DNA from: Leptotrichia buccalis C-1013-b
Lineage (GTDB): Bacteria > Fusobacteriota > Fusobacteriia > Fusobacteriales > Leptotrichiaceae
Reading direction: 5' to 3'
Length of the DNA: 64,000 nt
Assembly (NCBI RefSeq): GCF_000023905.1
Contig: NC_013192.1
Location: 248,001 to 312,000 of the forward strand
Shown here: piece after piece, positions 1 to 8,922 of the stretch
How positions within the stretch are numbered: position 1 is the stretch's first letter
How the letters are laid out: every line of letters starts with the position of its first letter
Notes under the pieces: generated by a model
Databases searched by the model: none
What the model saw: the letters and a program-made list of their open reading frames with translations, nothing else
Told to the model about the DNA's origin: nothing
Program-made: the position numbers and the translations under genes

Positions 1-47
1 TAAAAGTTAAATTTGTTAGAAAAGAAGAAGTAGGTGGTGATAAGTAA
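1..47 (+). CDS. rplP: 50S ribosomal protein L16 (3' end only)
   Basis: Only the last 14 complete codons and the stop are present, reading KVKFVRKEEVGGDK, which fits the basic C-terminal tail of L16. Its stop TAA (45-47) shares one base with the ATG of rpmC in TAATG, so the two genes are translationally coupled. The identity rests mainly on position, because rplP normally precedes rpmC in this cluster. Confidence 0.85.
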   Translation, partial: KVKFVRKEEVGGDK

Positions 48-238
48 TGACAATTAACGAAATTAGAGAATTATCATTGGAAGAATTGGAAGTTAAAGTA
101 AATGAATTGAAACAAGAATTGTTTAATTTAAAATTTCAAAAAACTCTTGGACAATTACAAAACACTGCTAAAATACGAGATGTTAAAAGAACAATAGCAA
201 GATTAAAAACTGTTGTAACTGAAAAAACTGGTAAATAG
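47..238 (+). CDS. rpmC: 50S ribosomal protein L29
   Basis: L29 is a small helical protein near the exit tunnel of the large subunit, where it contacts L23 and helps form the docking site for trigger factor and SRP. The 63 residues match the family length. The sequence shows the family pattern ELREL.LEEL...[12 protein letters not shown] near the N-terminus and a basic [12 protein letters not shown] second helix. It overlaps the rplP stop by one base and is followed 11 bp later by rpsQ, so it lies within the ribosomal operon. Confidence 0.97.
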   Translation: MTINEIRELSLEELEVKVNELKQELFNLKFQKTLGQLQNTAKIRDVKRTIARLKTVVTEKTGK

Positions 239-249
239 GAGGATCAAGA

Positions 250-510
250 GTGGAAAACAAAAGAAAAGAAAGAAAAGTAAGAGAAGGAATCGTTGTTTCA
301 AATAAAATGGATAAAACTGTAGTAGTTGTTGAAGAAACAATGAAATTACATAAACTTTATAAAAAGAGAGTAAAAACTTCTAAAAAATATAAAGCACACG
401 ATGAGAACAATGACTGTGGAATCGGAGATAAAGTGCAAATTATGGAAACTAGACCATTAAGTAAAGATAAAAGATGGAGAGTTGTTACAATCTTAGAAAG
501 AGCTAAATAG
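250..510 (+). CDS. rpsQ: 30S ribosomal protein S17
   Basis: S17 is a primary 16S rRNA-binding protein with an OB fold. The start is GTG at 250, preceded by GGAGGATCAAGA. The core shows the family signature: [17 protein letters not shown], then [16 protein letters not shown] and [21 protein letters not shown]. Length (86 aa) is normal. After it comes a 99-bp gap to rplN, the widest in the ribosomal block, with a fresh strong Shine-Dalgarno (GAGAGGAGG) before the next gene. Confidence 0.97.
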   Translation: MENKRKERKVREGIVVSNKMDKTVVVVEETMKLHKLYKKRVKTSKKYKAHDENNDCGIGDKVQIMETRPLSKDKRWRVVTILERAK

Positions 511-609
511 TTCTGACTTTATCAATAAAATTAAAAAGAATGTTTTATTTTCAATATTAAAACAAAAGGCAAATAGCATGAGTTAATATTTGAGAGGAGG
601 AAATTTTAA

Positions 610-978
610 ATGGTTCAACAACAATCGATGCTTAATGTTGCTGATAACACTGGAGCTAAAAAAATCATGGTTATTAGAGTATTAGGTGGATCAAGAAGAA
701 GATTCGGTAAAATTGGAGACATCGTAGTAGCAACTGTAAAAGAAGCTATACCAAACGGAAACGTTAAAAAAGGTGATGTAGTTAAAGCCGTAATCGTTAG
801 AACAAGAAAAGAATTAAAAAGAGCAGACGGTTCATATATAAAATTTGATGACAATGCGGCAGTTATTTTGAATACGGCATTAGAAGTAAGAGGGACAAGA
901 ATCTTTGGACCTGTAGCAAGAGAATTAAGAGCGAAAAACTTTATGAAAATAGTTTCTCTAGCACCAGAAGTATTATAG
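610..978 (+). CDS. rplN: 50S ribosomal protein L14
   Basis: L14 is a conserved 23S rRNA-binding protein at the subunit interface (bridge B8) and the docking site of RsfS. The 122 residues align over the full family length: [18 protein letters not shown] at the N-terminus, the [11 protein letters not shown] strand, and [10 protein letters not shown] near the end. A strong GAGAGGAGG site precedes the ATG. rplX follows 16 bp later. Confidence 0.98.
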   Translation: MVQQQSMLNVADNTGAKKIMVIRVLGGSRRRFGKIGDIVVATVKEAIPNGNVKKGDVVKAVIVRTRKELKRADGSYIKFDDNAAVILNTALEVRGTRIFGPVARELRAKNFMKIVSLAPEVL

Positions 979-994
979 GAAGGAGAGTTAAAAC

Positions 995-1378
995 GTGGCT
1001 AAACCAAACTTAAAATCAGTACCTAAAAAATTACATGTTAAAACTGGAGATACAGTTATTGTAATTAGCGGTAGATCAAAAGATTTGTTACGTAATGAAA
1101 AGAGTACACAAACTGGAGATAAAGGAAAAATTGGAAAAGTATTAAAAGTATTCCCTAAAACTGGAAAAATAATTGTTGAAGGTGTAAATATTAAGAAAAG
1201 ACATATTAAACCTAATGCAATGAACCCACAAGGCGAAGTTGTAGAAAGAGAAATGCCAATCTTCTCATCTAAAGTAATGCTTTGGGATGAAGGAGCAGGG
1301 AAACCTACAAGAGTAAGAAAAGAAATAAGAGATGGAAAAAAAGTGAGAATATCAGTTGTATCTGGTAATGAAATATAA
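995..1378 (+). CDS. rplX: 50S ribosomal protein L24
   Basis: L24 is an assembly-initiator protein of the 50S subunit with a KOW (SH3-like) fold. The start is GTG at 995 after AGGAGAG. The KOW region is visible at about residues 14-55 (KTGDTVIVISGRSKD... GDKGKIGKVLKVFPKTGKIIV), followed by GVNIKKRHIKP, the usual rRNA-contact segment. At 127 aa it is slightly longer than the typical 100-105 aa, partly because of a short segment (RNEKSTQT) inside the KOW loop. Confidence 0.96.
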   Translation: MAKPNLKSVPKKLHVKTGDTVIVISGRSKDLLRNEKSTQTGDKGKIGKVLKVFPKTGKIIVEGVNIKKRHIKPNAMNPQGEVVEREMPIFSSKVMLWDEGAGKPTRVRKEIRDGKKVRISVVSGNEI

Positions 1379-1403
1379 TATTTTAGAGAGGAGGATGTAA
1401 TAA

Positions 1404-1958
1404 ATGGCTGAAAAATATATTCCAAGATTACAAAAATTATACAAAGATGAAATAGTTTCATCATTATTGAAAGAATTAAATTTATCTAATGTTATGCAAG
1501 TACCAAAACTTGATAAAATAGTAGTGAATATGGGGATTGGAGAAGCAGTAAGCAATCCTAAGTTAATAGATACAGCTATTGCTGAATTAGCACAAATTAC
1601 AGGACAACAGCCTATAGCAAGAGCTGCTAGAAAATCAGAAGCTGGATTTAAATTAAGAGAAGGACAAAAAATTGGAGCAAAAGTTACATTAAGAAAAGAA
1701 AAAATGTATGAATTCCTAGACAGATTAATTAGTATCACATTACCAAGGGTAAGAGATTTTGAAGGTGTTTCACCTAAAGGATTTGATGGAAGAGGAAACT
1801 ACACATTAGGATTAAGAGAACAAATCGTATTCCCTGAAATTGAAATTGATAAAGTAGATAAAATCTTTGGATTAGGAATTACAATTGTATCTACAGCACA
1901 AAATGATGAGCAAGGAAGAGCTTTATTAAAAGCATTCGGAATGCCGTTTGCAAAATAG
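1404..1958 (+). CDS. rplE: 50S ribosomal protein L5
   Basis: L5 binds 5S rRNA in the central protuberance of the large subunit. The 184 residues cover the complete family. Recognisable segments include [16 protein letters not shown] near residue 35, [22 protein letters not shown], and [17 protein letters not shown] toward the C-terminus. The ATG follows GAGAGGAGGATGTAATAA. It lies in the usual order between rplX and rpsN. Confidence 0.98.
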   Translation: MAEKYIPRLQKLYKDEIVSSLLKELNLSNVMQVPKLDKIVVNMGIGEAVSNPKLIDTAIAELAQITGQQPIARAARKSEAGFKLREGQKIGAKVTLRKEKMYEFLDRLISITLPRVRDFEGVSPKGFDGRGNYTLGLREQIVFPEIEIDKVDKIFGLGITIVSTAQNDEQGRALLKAFGMPFAK

Positions 1959-1988
1959 TATTATTTTGAAGGAGGTGTAATTTAATCA

Positions 1989-2276
1989 ATGGCTAAAAAA
2001 GCGATGGTTGAAAGAAACTTAAAAAGACAAAAAACAGTTGATAAATATGCAGCTAAAAGAGCTGAATTAAAAGAAAGAGCTAAAAAAGGTGATAGAGAAG
2101 CAGTTTTAGAATTATCTAAATTACCAAGAAATGCTTCACCTACAAGAGTTAGAAATAGATGTCAAATTAACGGAAGACCAAGAGGATACATGAGAGAATT
2201 TGGTATTTCAAGAGTTATGTTCAGACAATTAGCAGGAGAGGGAGTTATCCCTGGAGTAAAAAAATCAAGTTGGTAA
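1989..2276 (+). CDS. rpsN: 30S ribosomal protein S14, zinc-independent long form
   Basis: S14 binds the 16S rRNA 3' major domain late in 30S assembly. The 95-residue length and single Cys (in [18 protein letters not shown]) identify the long C-minus form. The short C-plus form of about 61 aa carries two CxxC zinc pairs, which are absent here. The C-terminal hallmark [17 protein letters not shown] is intact. ATG follows GAAGGAGGTGTAATTTAATCA. Confidence 0.97.
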   Translation: MAKKAMVERNLKRQKTVDKYAAKRAELKERAKKGDREAVLELSKLPRNASPTRVRNRCQINGRPRGYMREFGISRVMFRQLAGEGVIPGVKKSSW

Positions 2277-2297
2277 TTTTGAGAGGAGGAAGAATTA

Positions 2298-2693
2298 ATG
2301 TATTTAACAGATCCTATTGCTGATATGCTTACTAGAATCAGAAACGGAAACATGGCTAAACATGCACAAGTTGCAATACCATTTTCAAAAATTAAAGAAA
2401 GTATAGCAAATATATTAAAAAATGAAGGATATATAAACGGTTACGAAATCAAAGAAGAAGGAGCTATAAAAGATATAGTTGTTTCTTTAAAAACTGTAGA
2501 TGGAGAAGCTGTAATCAAAGGGTTAAAAAGAATATCAAAACCTGGAAGAAGAGTTTACACATCTGTAGAAAGTTTGCCTAAAGTATTAGGTGGATTAGGA
2601 ATTGCCATTGTCTCAACACCACAAGGTGTTATTACAGACAAGGAATGCAGAAAGCATAATGTTGGTGGAGAAGTTCTTTGCTACGTGTGGTAA
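2298..2693 (+). CDS. rpsH: 30S ribosomal protein S8
   Basis: S8 binds helix 21 of 16S rRNA and, in well-studied bacteria, represses its own operon. The 131 residues show [14 protein letters not shown] at the N-terminus, then [14 protein letters not shown] and [14 protein letters not shown]. The C-terminal segment is GGEVLCYVW, as in the family. The start is preceded by GAGAGGAGGAAGAATT. Confidence 0.98.
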   Translation: MYLTDPIADMLTRIRNGNMAKHAQVAIPFSKIKESIANILKNEGYINGYEIKEEGAIKDIVVSLKTVDGEAVIKGLKRISKPGRRVYTSVESLPKVLGGLGIAIVSTPQGVITDKECRKHNVGGEVLCYVW

Positions 2694-2725
2694 TTTACGC
2701 ATTTTATAAATTAGGAGGATAAACA

Positions 2726-3259
2726 ATGTCAAGAATAGGTAAAAAACCTATAACTATACCTGCTGGCGTTGAAATCAAGCAGGAAGGAAACACTTTTACT
2801 GTAAAAGGGCCAAAAGGGCAATTAGTAAGAGAATTAAGCAGTGAAATTAAAGTAAATATTGATGGTAGTGAAATTACAATTGAAAGACCAAATGATTTAC
2901 CAAATATAAGAGCTCTTCATGGAACTACAAGAGCAAACTTAAACAATATGATTGTTGGAGTAAGTGAAGGATTTACTAGAGGATTGGAACTAGTCGGAGT
3001 AGGATACAGAGTACAAGCTAGTGGAAAAGGATTAACATTATCTTTAGGATATTCACATCCAGTTGAAGTCGAAGCAGTAGAAGGAATTACTTTCAAAGTT
3101 GAAGGAAATACTAAAATTTCTGTTGAAGGAATTGATAAACAATTAGTTGGACAAGTTGCTGCAAACATCAGAGCTAAACGTCCACCTGAACCATATAAAG
3201 GAAAAGGTGTTAAATACGCTGATGAAGTAATTAGAAGAAAAGAAGGTAAGAAAGGATAG
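2726..3259 (+). CDS. rplF: 50S ribosomal protein L6
   Basis: L6 sits near the factor-binding site of the 50S subunit and contacts the sarcin-ricin loop region. The 177-aa length is typical and both tandem L6 domains are visible. The second begins near [21 protein letters not shown] and ends with the family signature [16 protein letters not shown]. The ATG follows AGGAGGATAAACA. rplR begins 13 bp downstream. Confidence 0.98.
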   Translation: MSRIGKKPITIPAGVEIKQEGNTFTVKGPKGQLVRELSSEIKVNIDGSEITIERPNDLPNIRALHGTTRANLNNMIVGVSEGFTRGLELVGVGYRVQASGKGLTLSLGYSHPVEVEAVEGITFKVEGNTKISVEGIDKQLVGQVAANIRAKRPPEPYKGKGVKYADEVIRRKEGKKG

Positions 3260-3272
3260 GAGGTAGATTTTA

Positions 3273-3635
3273 ATGGTAAAAAAACTTGATAGAAATAAAT
3301 TAAGACAAAAAAAACATAGAAGTATTAGAAAAAAAATCGTTGGAACTGCTGAAAGACCTAGACTTGCTGTGTATAGAAGTTTACAAAATATCTTCGTTCA
3401 AGTAATTGATGATACAACAGGAAATACTTTAGTTTCTGCATCAACTATTGAAAAAGGTGCAAAAATTGAAAATGGTTCAAATATCGAAGCAGCTAAACAA
3501 ATAGGAGAAAGAATTGCTAAAAAAGCATTAGATAAAGGGATTACTACTGTTGTATTCGACAGAGGAGGATACGTGTACACAGGAAGAGTTAAAGCTGTGG
3601 CGGATGCTGCGAGAGAAGCAGGATTAAAATTCTAA
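3273..3635 (+). CDS. rplR: 50S ribosomal protein L18
   Basis: L18 binds 5S rRNA together with L5 and L25. The 120 residues show the basic N-terminal tail, the [20 protein letters not shown] strand-helix region and the C-terminal [25 protein letters not shown] signature. The start ATG follows AGGAGGTAGATTTT. It is in normal order between rplF and rpsE. Confidence 0.98.
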   Translation: MVKKLDRNKLRQKKHRSIRKKIVGTAERPRLAVYRSLQNIFVQVIDDTTGNTLVSASTIEKGAKIENGSNIEAAKQIGERIAKKALDKGITTVVFDRGGYVYTGRVKAVADAAREAGLKF

Positions 3636-3653
3636 AGATAAGGAGGATATATT

Positions 3654-4163
3654 TTGGCTAGAGATAGAGATAACAGAGAAAGAGAAAGTGAATATAAAGA
3701 AAGACTTTTAAGAATAAGCAGAGTTTCTAAAACTGTTAAAGGAGGAAGAAGAATTTCGTTCTCAGTATTAGCAGCAGTTGGAGATGAAAAAGGAAAAGTA
3801 GGTATCGGTTTAGGAAAAGCTAACGGTGTACCTGATGCAATCAAAAAAGCCATTGCAAATGCTAAGAAAAATTTAGTAACTGTTTCATTAAAAGGTGGAA
3901 CATTGCCACATGAGCAAATTGGTAAATATAATGCAACTTCTGTATTATTGAAACCAGCTTCAAAAGGGACAGGAGTTATCGCTGGTTCAGCAACTAGGGA
4001 ATTATTAGAGCTAGCAGGTGTAAAAGATGTACTTACAAAAATTAGAGGTTCAAAAACTAAAGATAACGTTGCAAGAGCAACTTTAGAAGGTCTTAAACAA
4101 TTACGTTCTATAGAAGATGTTGCAAGACTTAGAGGAAAATCAGTTGAAGAAATTTTAGGATAA
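3654..4163 (+). CDS. rpsE: 30S ribosomal protein S5
   Basis: S5 helps form the mRNA entry channel and takes part in decoding fidelity. The start is TTG at 3654, 5 bp after AAGGAGGATA, which gives MARDRDNRERE and no better-placed ATG. The N-terminal dsRBD-like domain (RVSKTVKGGRRISFSVLAAVGD, then KVGIGLGKANGVPDAI) and the C-terminal domain (GVIAGSATRELLELAGVKDVLTK) are complete in 169 residues. Confidence 0.97.
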   Translation: MARDRDNRERESEYKERLLRISRVSKTVKGGRRISFSVLAAVGDEKGKVGIGLGKANGVPDAIKKAIANAKKNLVTVSLKGGTLPHEQIGKYNATSVLLKPASKGTGVIAGSATRELLELAGVKDVLTKIRGSKTKDNVARATLEGLKQLRSIEDVARLRGKSVEEILG

Positions 4164-4184
4164 TAAGGTTAGGAGGTAAAATTA

Positions 4185-4364
4185 ATGTCTAAAGTAAAAG
4201 TAACGCTTGTAAAAGGAATTAATGGAAGAAAACCTAATCATGTTGCGACTGTAAAATCACTTGGATTAAGAAAAATCAGTCAAAGTGCAGTTCATAACAA
4301 AACTGCTGATATTGAAGGAAAAATTAAATTAGTTTCTTATTTACTTAAAGTAGAGGAGGTTTAG
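4185..4364 (+). CDS. rpmD: 50S ribosomal protein L30
   Basis: This 59-codon gene lies between rpsE and rplO, exactly where rpmD is expected. It reads MSKVKVTLVKGINGRK, then the L30 signature HVATVKSLGLRKISQSAVHN and a C-terminal IKLVSYLLKVEEV. The ATG is preceded by TTAGGAGGTAAAATTA. The last codons (GTA GAG GAG GTT) also provide the Shine-Dalgarno GAGGAGG for rplO, 6 bp before that ATG. It is easily missed by length-filtered gene calling. Confidence 0.97.
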   Translation: MSKVKVTLVKGINGRKPNHVATVKSLGLRKISQSAVHNKTADIEGKIKLVSYLLKVEEV

Positions 4365-4369
4365 AATAG

Positions 4370-4984
4370 ATGAATCTTAATGAATTAAGACCTGCTGCTG
4401 GATCGAAAAGAGAAAGAAGAAGAGTAGGAAGAGGACACGGAACTGGTTGGGGAAAAACTGCTGGTAAAGGTCATAATGGACAAAAACAAAGATCAGGTTC
4501 ATATGTATCACCTATATTTGAAGGTGGACAAATGCCTATTATTAGAAGAATTCCTAAAAGAGGATTTTCTAATGCACCATTTAAAAAAGATATAATAGTA
4601 ATTACATTGGCTGACATTGTTGAAAGATTTAACGATGGAGATGTAGTTAGTTTACAAACATTAGTTGAAAATGGAATAGTTAAAAACCCTAAATTTATAA
4701 CAAAATATTCTGATGAAACTTTAAGAAATACTAAAGGTAGAAGAGCTGTAAAAGAATATTTAAATGCAAATGTTGAAGCATATGTAAAAGAAAAAGATTT
4801 TACAAGTCTATTAAAAATTATAGGGAATACAGAAGTTAATAAAAAATTAACTGTAAAAGCACATAAAGTTTCTAAAACAGCTAAAGAATTAATTGAAAAA
4901 GCTGGAGGAAATGTAGAATTATTAGAAGTAAGATCATATTCAGCTAAAGCAGGAAATAATAAAAAAGAAGATGAGAATAAGTAA
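4370..4984 (+). CDS. rplO: 50S ribosomal protein L15 with an internal insertion
   Basis: L15 is a late-assembly 50S protein. The N-terminus is canonical (MNLNELRPAAGSKRERRRVGRGHGTG, then GQMPIIRRIPKRGF), and so is the C-terminal KLTVKAHKVSKTAKELIEKAGG. The protein has 204 residues, against roughly 145-160 for most bacterial L15. The extra length is mainly a segment at about residues 108-147, rich in Lys, Glu and Asn, between the VENGIVKN and NKKLTVKAH blocks, plus a short charged tail. The reading frame is unbroken, so it is a lineage-specific insertion and not a frameshift. Confidence 0.95.
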   Translation: MNLNELRPAAGSKRERRRVGRGHGTGWGKTAGKGHNGQKQRSGSYVSPIFEGGQMPIIRRIPKRGFSNAPFKKDIIVITLADIVERFNDGDVVSLQTLVENGIVKNPKFITKYSDETLRNTKGRRAVKEYLNANVEAYVKEKDFTSLLKIIGNTEVNKKLTVKAHKVSKTAKELIEKAGGNVELLEVRSYSAKAGNNKKEDENK

Positions 4985-5030
4985 GATTTAATATCTTGCT
5001 TTTTCTTCATACACTAAAGGAGTGATAGAA

Positions 5031-6338
5031 TTGACTCTAGCTGAAGCAGTAACAAGCAGGGTAAAAGCTATTTTTAATATACCCGAACTAGAAAAAAGAG
5101 TAACATTTACATTACTTATGATAATGGTTGCAAGAGTTGGAATTCATATAGCAGTTCCGGGAATTAATACAGAGGCTTTTAAAAATTTCCAGCAGGGAAA
5201 TGCAATTGCTCAATTTTTAAATTTATTTTCGGGTGGAGCTGTTGAAAGAGCTTCAATTTTTGCGTTGGGAATCGTCCCATACATTAATGCTTCTATTGTA
5301 TTTCAATTATTAGGAGTAATTTTTCCTAAAATAGATGAAATGCAAAAGGAAGGTGGAAAAGAAAGAGATAAAATAACTCAATGGTCAAGATATGTAACAA
5401 TTGTATTGGCAATAATTCAGTCATTTGGAATCGCGGTTTTAATGCAAAACCAAGGATTAGTATTGGAACCAGGTCCAAAATTCATACTTAGTACAGTAGT
5501 CCTAATTACAGGTGGAACTTCATTCTTAATGTGGATTTCTGAAAGAATTTCAATAAGAGGTATCGGAAATGGTACATCAATGCTGATTTTCTTAAATATT
5601 GTTGCGGGATTGCCAACAGTTATCAGTGCTATGTATACTGGATTACCTAGTGGAATGGGGAAAGTTCTATTAGGATTGTCAATTGTAGCATTTGTTGTAT
5701 TTATTGCCTTAATGGTAATTGTACAGTTAGCTGAAAGAAGAATTCCTATCCAATATGCAGGAAAAGGAAGTCTTGGATTCGGTGGAGGACAAAGTACAGT
5801 TGGAAAAAGAACATATTTACCATTAAAAATAAATATGTCTGGAGTAATGCCAATAATCTTTGCATCAGTATTAATGGCAGCACCGCCATTTCTCGTTTCA
5901 ATGCTAAAAGCTGGAACTTTAAAAAACTTCTTGGCAGCCCAGTTTGAACCAAAAGGTGCTTTTTATCTACTATTGTTTGCAATATTAATTACAGTATTTT
6001 CATTTTTCTATACACTTACAATTGCTTTTGATCCAGATAAAGTAGCTGATGATTTGAAGCAAAGTGGGGGAACAATTCCTACAGTAAGAGCCGGAAAGGA
6101 AACTGCTGACTATTTGGAAAAAGTTGCTACAAGAGTAACATTTGGAAGTGCGATTTTCTTATCGTTATTGGGTATTATGCCAAATATCTGGTTTGGATAT
6201 GTCTTAAAACTTCCAGTTATGCTTGGAGGAACAAGTTTGCTAATCTTAGTTGGAACTGCAGTAGAATTGCTATTACAAATAGATTCTTACTTAGCGGTTA
6301 AGCAAATGAAGAGTTTTGTAAATAGAAGAAATCGTTAA
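5031..6338 (+). CDS. secY: Preprotein translocase subunit SecY
   Basis: SecY is the ten-helix channel of the Sec translocon. It exports unfolded proteins and inserts membrane proteins with SecE, SecG and SecA. The start chosen is TTG at 5031, giving MTLAEAVTSRVKAIFNIPEL. An upstream in-frame GTG at 5022 is rejected because its first base is the last base of the Shine-Dalgarno AAAGGAG (5016-5022). From the TTG the protein is 435 aa, the normal length. Family segments are clear: FNIPELEKRVTFTLLMIMVARVG, GIVPYINASI, AERRIPIQYAGK and the C-terminal QIDSYLAVKQM. It is the last gene of the block; no adk, infA or rpsM follows. Confidence 0.97.
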   Translation: MTLAEAVTSRVKAIFNIPELEKRVTFTLLMIMVARVGIHIAVPGINTEAFKNFQQGNAIAQFLNLFSGGAVERASIFALGIVPYINASIVFQLLGVIFPKIDEMQKEGGKERDKITQWSRYVTIVLAIIQSFGIAVLMQNQGLVLEPGPKFILSTVVLITGGTSFLMWISERISIRGIGNGTSMLIFLNIVAGLPTVISAMYTGLPSGMGKVLLGLSIVAFVVFIALMVIVQLAERRIPIQYAGKGSLGFGGGQSTVGKRTYLPLKINMSGVMPIIFASVLMAAPPFLVSMLKAGTLKNFLAAQFEPKGAFYLLLFAILITVFSFFYTLTIAFDPDKVADDLKQSGGTIPTVRAGKETADYLEKVATRVTFGSAIFLSLLGIMPNIWFGYVLKLPVMLGGTSLLILVGTAVELLLQIDSYLAVKQMKSFVNRRNR

Positions 6339-6365
6339 TAGAAATTAATGGTTAAAATAAATTTT

Positions 6366-6396
6366 AAAAGCACACTGAAATTAAATGTGTGCTTTT
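6366..6396 (+). terminator. Terminator after secY
   Basis: A perfect 10-bp stem AAAAGCACAC / GTGTGCTTTT encloses an 11-nt loop. It ends in four T residues and closes the ribosomal protein transcript 28 bp after the secY stop. Because the stem starts with A's, it can also act for the convergent minus-strand gene at 6443-7135. Confidence 0.85.
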
Positions 6397-6442
6397 CTGT
6401 TATTGGCTTTATACTTAGTTTTAGCTAGCAAAATTACTTATC

Positions 6443-7135
6443 TTATTTAATAATTTCCACTTGGCTTTTGTGTATATATCCTGTACTTGCAGGATAGTCA
6501 TAAATAATATAATACCAGTCGCCATATCTGTTTATTACCATAAATTCTTGTCCTTTTTCAGCTTTTCCCCAAATTGGAGCATCAGTTTCAGGTAATTTTT
6601 TTACATCTGCATTTTCTACAGGTCTTATTTTTTCCATTTCTGTTTTATACTTTTTATCTTCCAAATCATTTAAATTTTTTGAAAATGTTGCTTTTGAATT
6701 ATTTAATTTTGTTACATTTGAAATTTCTGCGTAATATACAGGAAATCCTGCTCCACAAGTTAGTCTTACTCCTATAGTTGAAACATTAACATTTACTGGC
6801 TGAACGGCATATTCTATTTTTTTTCCAAGAAGTTTATTCGCATCTTTAAAATTTTCTTTCAAAAATTTTTCTTTATCCTTACGTGATAATTTAATTTCTA
6901 TTGTTTTTCCGTTATAACTATTTTTGTCATTAGGAATTAAATCAAACACTATCGGATCATCTTCACCTTCATCATCATAACAGTCTTCATCAATAGTTGC
7001 GACAAGTAATCCTTCTATATTTACTGGTTTGAATGATGGCTTATAATCATCGTCAGTATCACTTTTTCCAACAAAACAGAATAACATAACAAGAAAAAAT
7101 GTAAAAAATGTAATCCTATATTTTTTAATTTTCAT
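6443..7135 (-). CDS. Secreted hypothetical protein with C-terminal SH3-like domain
   Basis: The 230-residue protein begins with a signal peptide (MKIKKYRITFFTFFLVMLFCFVG). A Cys lies in the hydrophobic stretch, but LFCF is not a proper lipobox. The middle is acidic (DEDCYDDEGEDD) and unrecognised. The last 45 or so residues look like a bacterial SH3 domain: WGKAEKGQEFMVINRYGDWYYI, then TGYIHKSQVEII. Such domains usually bind cell-wall peptides or other ligands outside the cytoplasm. The ATG follows AAGGAGGTAATTTTC. The gene converges on secY. No specific function can be given. Confidence 0.7.
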   Translation of the reverse strand: MKIKKYRITFFTFFLVMLFCFVGKSDTDDDYKPSFKPVNIEGLLVATIDEDCYDDEGEDDPIVFDLIPNDKNSYNGKTIEIKLSRKDKEKFLKENFKDANKLLGKKIEYAVQPVNVNVSTIGVRLTCGAGFPVYYAEISNVTKLNNSKATFSKNLNDLEDKKYKTEMEKIRPVENADVKKLPETDAPIWGKAEKGQEFMVINRYGDWYYIIYDYPASTGYIHKSQVEIIK

Positions 7136-7252
7136 GAAAATTACCTCCTTAAATTTTATTAATATTATTTTTTTGATGTGTGTGCCATTCTTTAATTTGT
7201 ATTATGATTCAAATCAAAGATATTATTTAAATATACAATTAATTTGTTAAAT

Positions 7253-8413
7253 TTATTTTTTTCTTTTTTTCAATATTTCATCTATTATCTTTACTCTGTC
7301 TTCATAAATGTATTCAGGTACATAAACCTGTTTATTAGGTTCATACCAGAAAAACTGGCTGAAGTAATTTCTCAAATCTTTTCTTGTAAATTCATGCCCA
7401 TATTGTGCAAAAGGATAGTTTCTTAGTACTTCAAGCTGAAAAGTACTTAATTTATCCAATTCTTTTATTGCTTTATCGCCTTCAGACCAGCCTTTTAATG
7501 CAAGGTTAGTTCCTATTTCGTCTTCAAGCGGATCTCTAAATTTATATCCATTTATTTTTATATCAGATTTCACGCTTGAAATATAACGATTCATTGGTAT
7601 ATGAGAATAAAATTCTTTATCTGGAGCAAAATTTTTGGTTTTATATCTTACATATCCACTTTTTAATTTTGCATATACTATTTCAGAATATCCTTCTTCC
7701 AGTTTACTTTTATCCAGAAAAACAATGTCTCCATTTCCTACTATTTCCCATTTTATTGGTTTTCCATCGTTCCAAAATGTATATGGCAAAGAAAATAGTT
7801 CATTTTTTCGCATATTTACAATAATTTCAAAATCATCAACTTTTTTGTTTTTCCATTTTGAAATAGTTGTTAATACATATTGATATTCTCCTTTATCATA
7901 TGTTGAAGTTGCTCCTCTATAAGAATAACTGTGATTTATGGTATTTTCTCCCTTTTTCAAATCAGCTTTAAAGTAATAGACAGATGCCTTGCTATATTTA
8001 TTTTTATATTCTTTTTCTTCTTCTGCTGTAAAAAATCCTTTATTTAAAAATTCATCCATTTTTCCAATACGAATTTTTACTTCTTTTCCGTTTACAATAG
8101 TTTTAAAATTTTTTATGCTCTCAGAATCATATCCTGTACCACTTGGAGCATTATCGGCATCATTATACTCATCAGGCGGTGTTATAAATCCTATTGTTCT
8201 ACTTCCTGCAGATGAACTGTCAAATACAAAATTTACTGATACATCCATAAACCTATCATCTCTTAAGTTAAATTCTATTTTTTCTTTTTTTATAGCCATA
8301 TCAGAAATTTGAAGCGGAATAAGATGTTCCCCCTGTGATATAAATTCCCAGTCGTTTCCAAAAGAAAATATGCAAGTTATCAAAAATATCATTATACTCA
8401 CTAATTTTTTCAT
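7253..8413 (-). CDS. Secreted protein, DUF4424-like with C-terminal YARHG domain
   Basis: The 386-residue protein has a signal peptide (MKKLVSIMIFLITCIFSFG) followed by NDWEFISQGEHLIPLQ. The body (about residues 20-290) is rich in beta strands and resembles DUF4424-type secreted proteins; that assignment is tentative. The last 60 residues fit the YARHG domain: YPFAQYGHEFTRKDLRNYF, then SQFFWYEPN. This is an extracellular domain of unknown role named after its motif. It lies 117 bp upstream of the SH3-like gene on the same strand, so the two may form a small envelope-protein pair. The ATG follows AGGAAGTAGATTATT. Confidence 0.65.
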   Translation of the reverse strand: MKKLVSIMIFLITCIFSFGNDWEFISQGEHLIPLQISDMAIKKEKIEFNLRDDRFMDVSVNFVFDSSSAGSRTIGFITPPDEYNDADNAPSGTGYDSESIKNFKTIVNGKEVKIRIGKMDEFLNKGFFTAEEEKEYKNKYSKASVYYFKADLKKGENTINHSYSYRGATSTYDKGEYQYVLTTISKWKNKKVDDFEIIVNMRKNELFSLPYTFWNDGKPIKWEIVGNGDIVFLDKSKLEEGYSEIVYAKLKSGYVRYKTKNFAPDKEFYSHIPMNRYISSVKSDIKINGYKFRDPLEDEIGTNLALKGWSEGDKAIKELDKLSTFQLEVLRNYPFAQYGHEFTRKDLRNYFSQFFWYEPNKQVYVPEYIYEDRVKIIDEILKKRKK

Positions 8414-8810
8414 AATAATCTACTTCCTTTCTTATAAATATTTATATTTTAATATCTAAGGTTTTTATTTAAATTTCGAAAGTTTTTTGAATAATATATT
8501 TCTTAATGATTGAAGTAATGAGGGTTTGAATAAATCAGAAAAATCAAAAAAGTATGTCGTATTTTTCTTTTTTATTTGGTAAATAATTCACATAATTTTG
8601 TATAACTTTGTTGTATTTGTAGGTAACAAGAAATTAAGTTAAGTTTTCTATATGTTATTATTATTTTAAAGTTGATTTATTGGTATTGATATGAATGTAT
8701 TCTGTAAAATTTAAATTTTTTGTGTTAATAAGTAACAAACTCTGTTTATATAATTAATATACCATAAGAACGTTAAAGAAAAATGAAAACTTTGGGATTT
8801 TTATATAAAA

Positions 8811-8843
8811 TTTATCAGTCAATACTAAAGGATTTGAGTATAT
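8811..8843 (-). repeat. Partial copy of dispersed 75-nt intergenic repeat
   Basis: The 23 nt at 8821-8843 match 46351-46373 with only two C/T differences (AATACTAAAGGATTTGAG here), and similarity continues weakly to the left. Related units are at 20735-20795, 21541-21582, 21599-21672 and 46298-46375. All lie outside genes. Confidence 0.5.
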
Positions 8844-8879
8844 GTTAGAAAAAATAGTTTATGTGGTTACTAATTAAAA

Positions 8880-8922
8880 AAAAATCTCTAAAAAAGAAAT
8901 TACTTTAACTTAGAGATTTTTT
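8880..8922 (-). terminator. Terminator of the phnC-like/phnE-like operon
   Basis: On the minus strand TTAGAGATTTTTTTTT forms the 3' arm of a stem whose other arm is AAAATCTCTAA-type sequence at 8910-8922. About nine T residues follow. It lies 18 bp past the stop of the last permease gene. Confidence 0.85.

Noticed and set aside
988-1464. A 158-codon open frame on the minus strand
   Set aside because: It is antisense to rplX and the start of rplE, both unmistakable; its composition is that of a shadow frame.
4370-4984. L15 as a gene fusion or frameshift artefact
   Set aside because: The N- and C-terminal L15 blocks are in one frame around the insertion, and the inserted segment has the same codon style.
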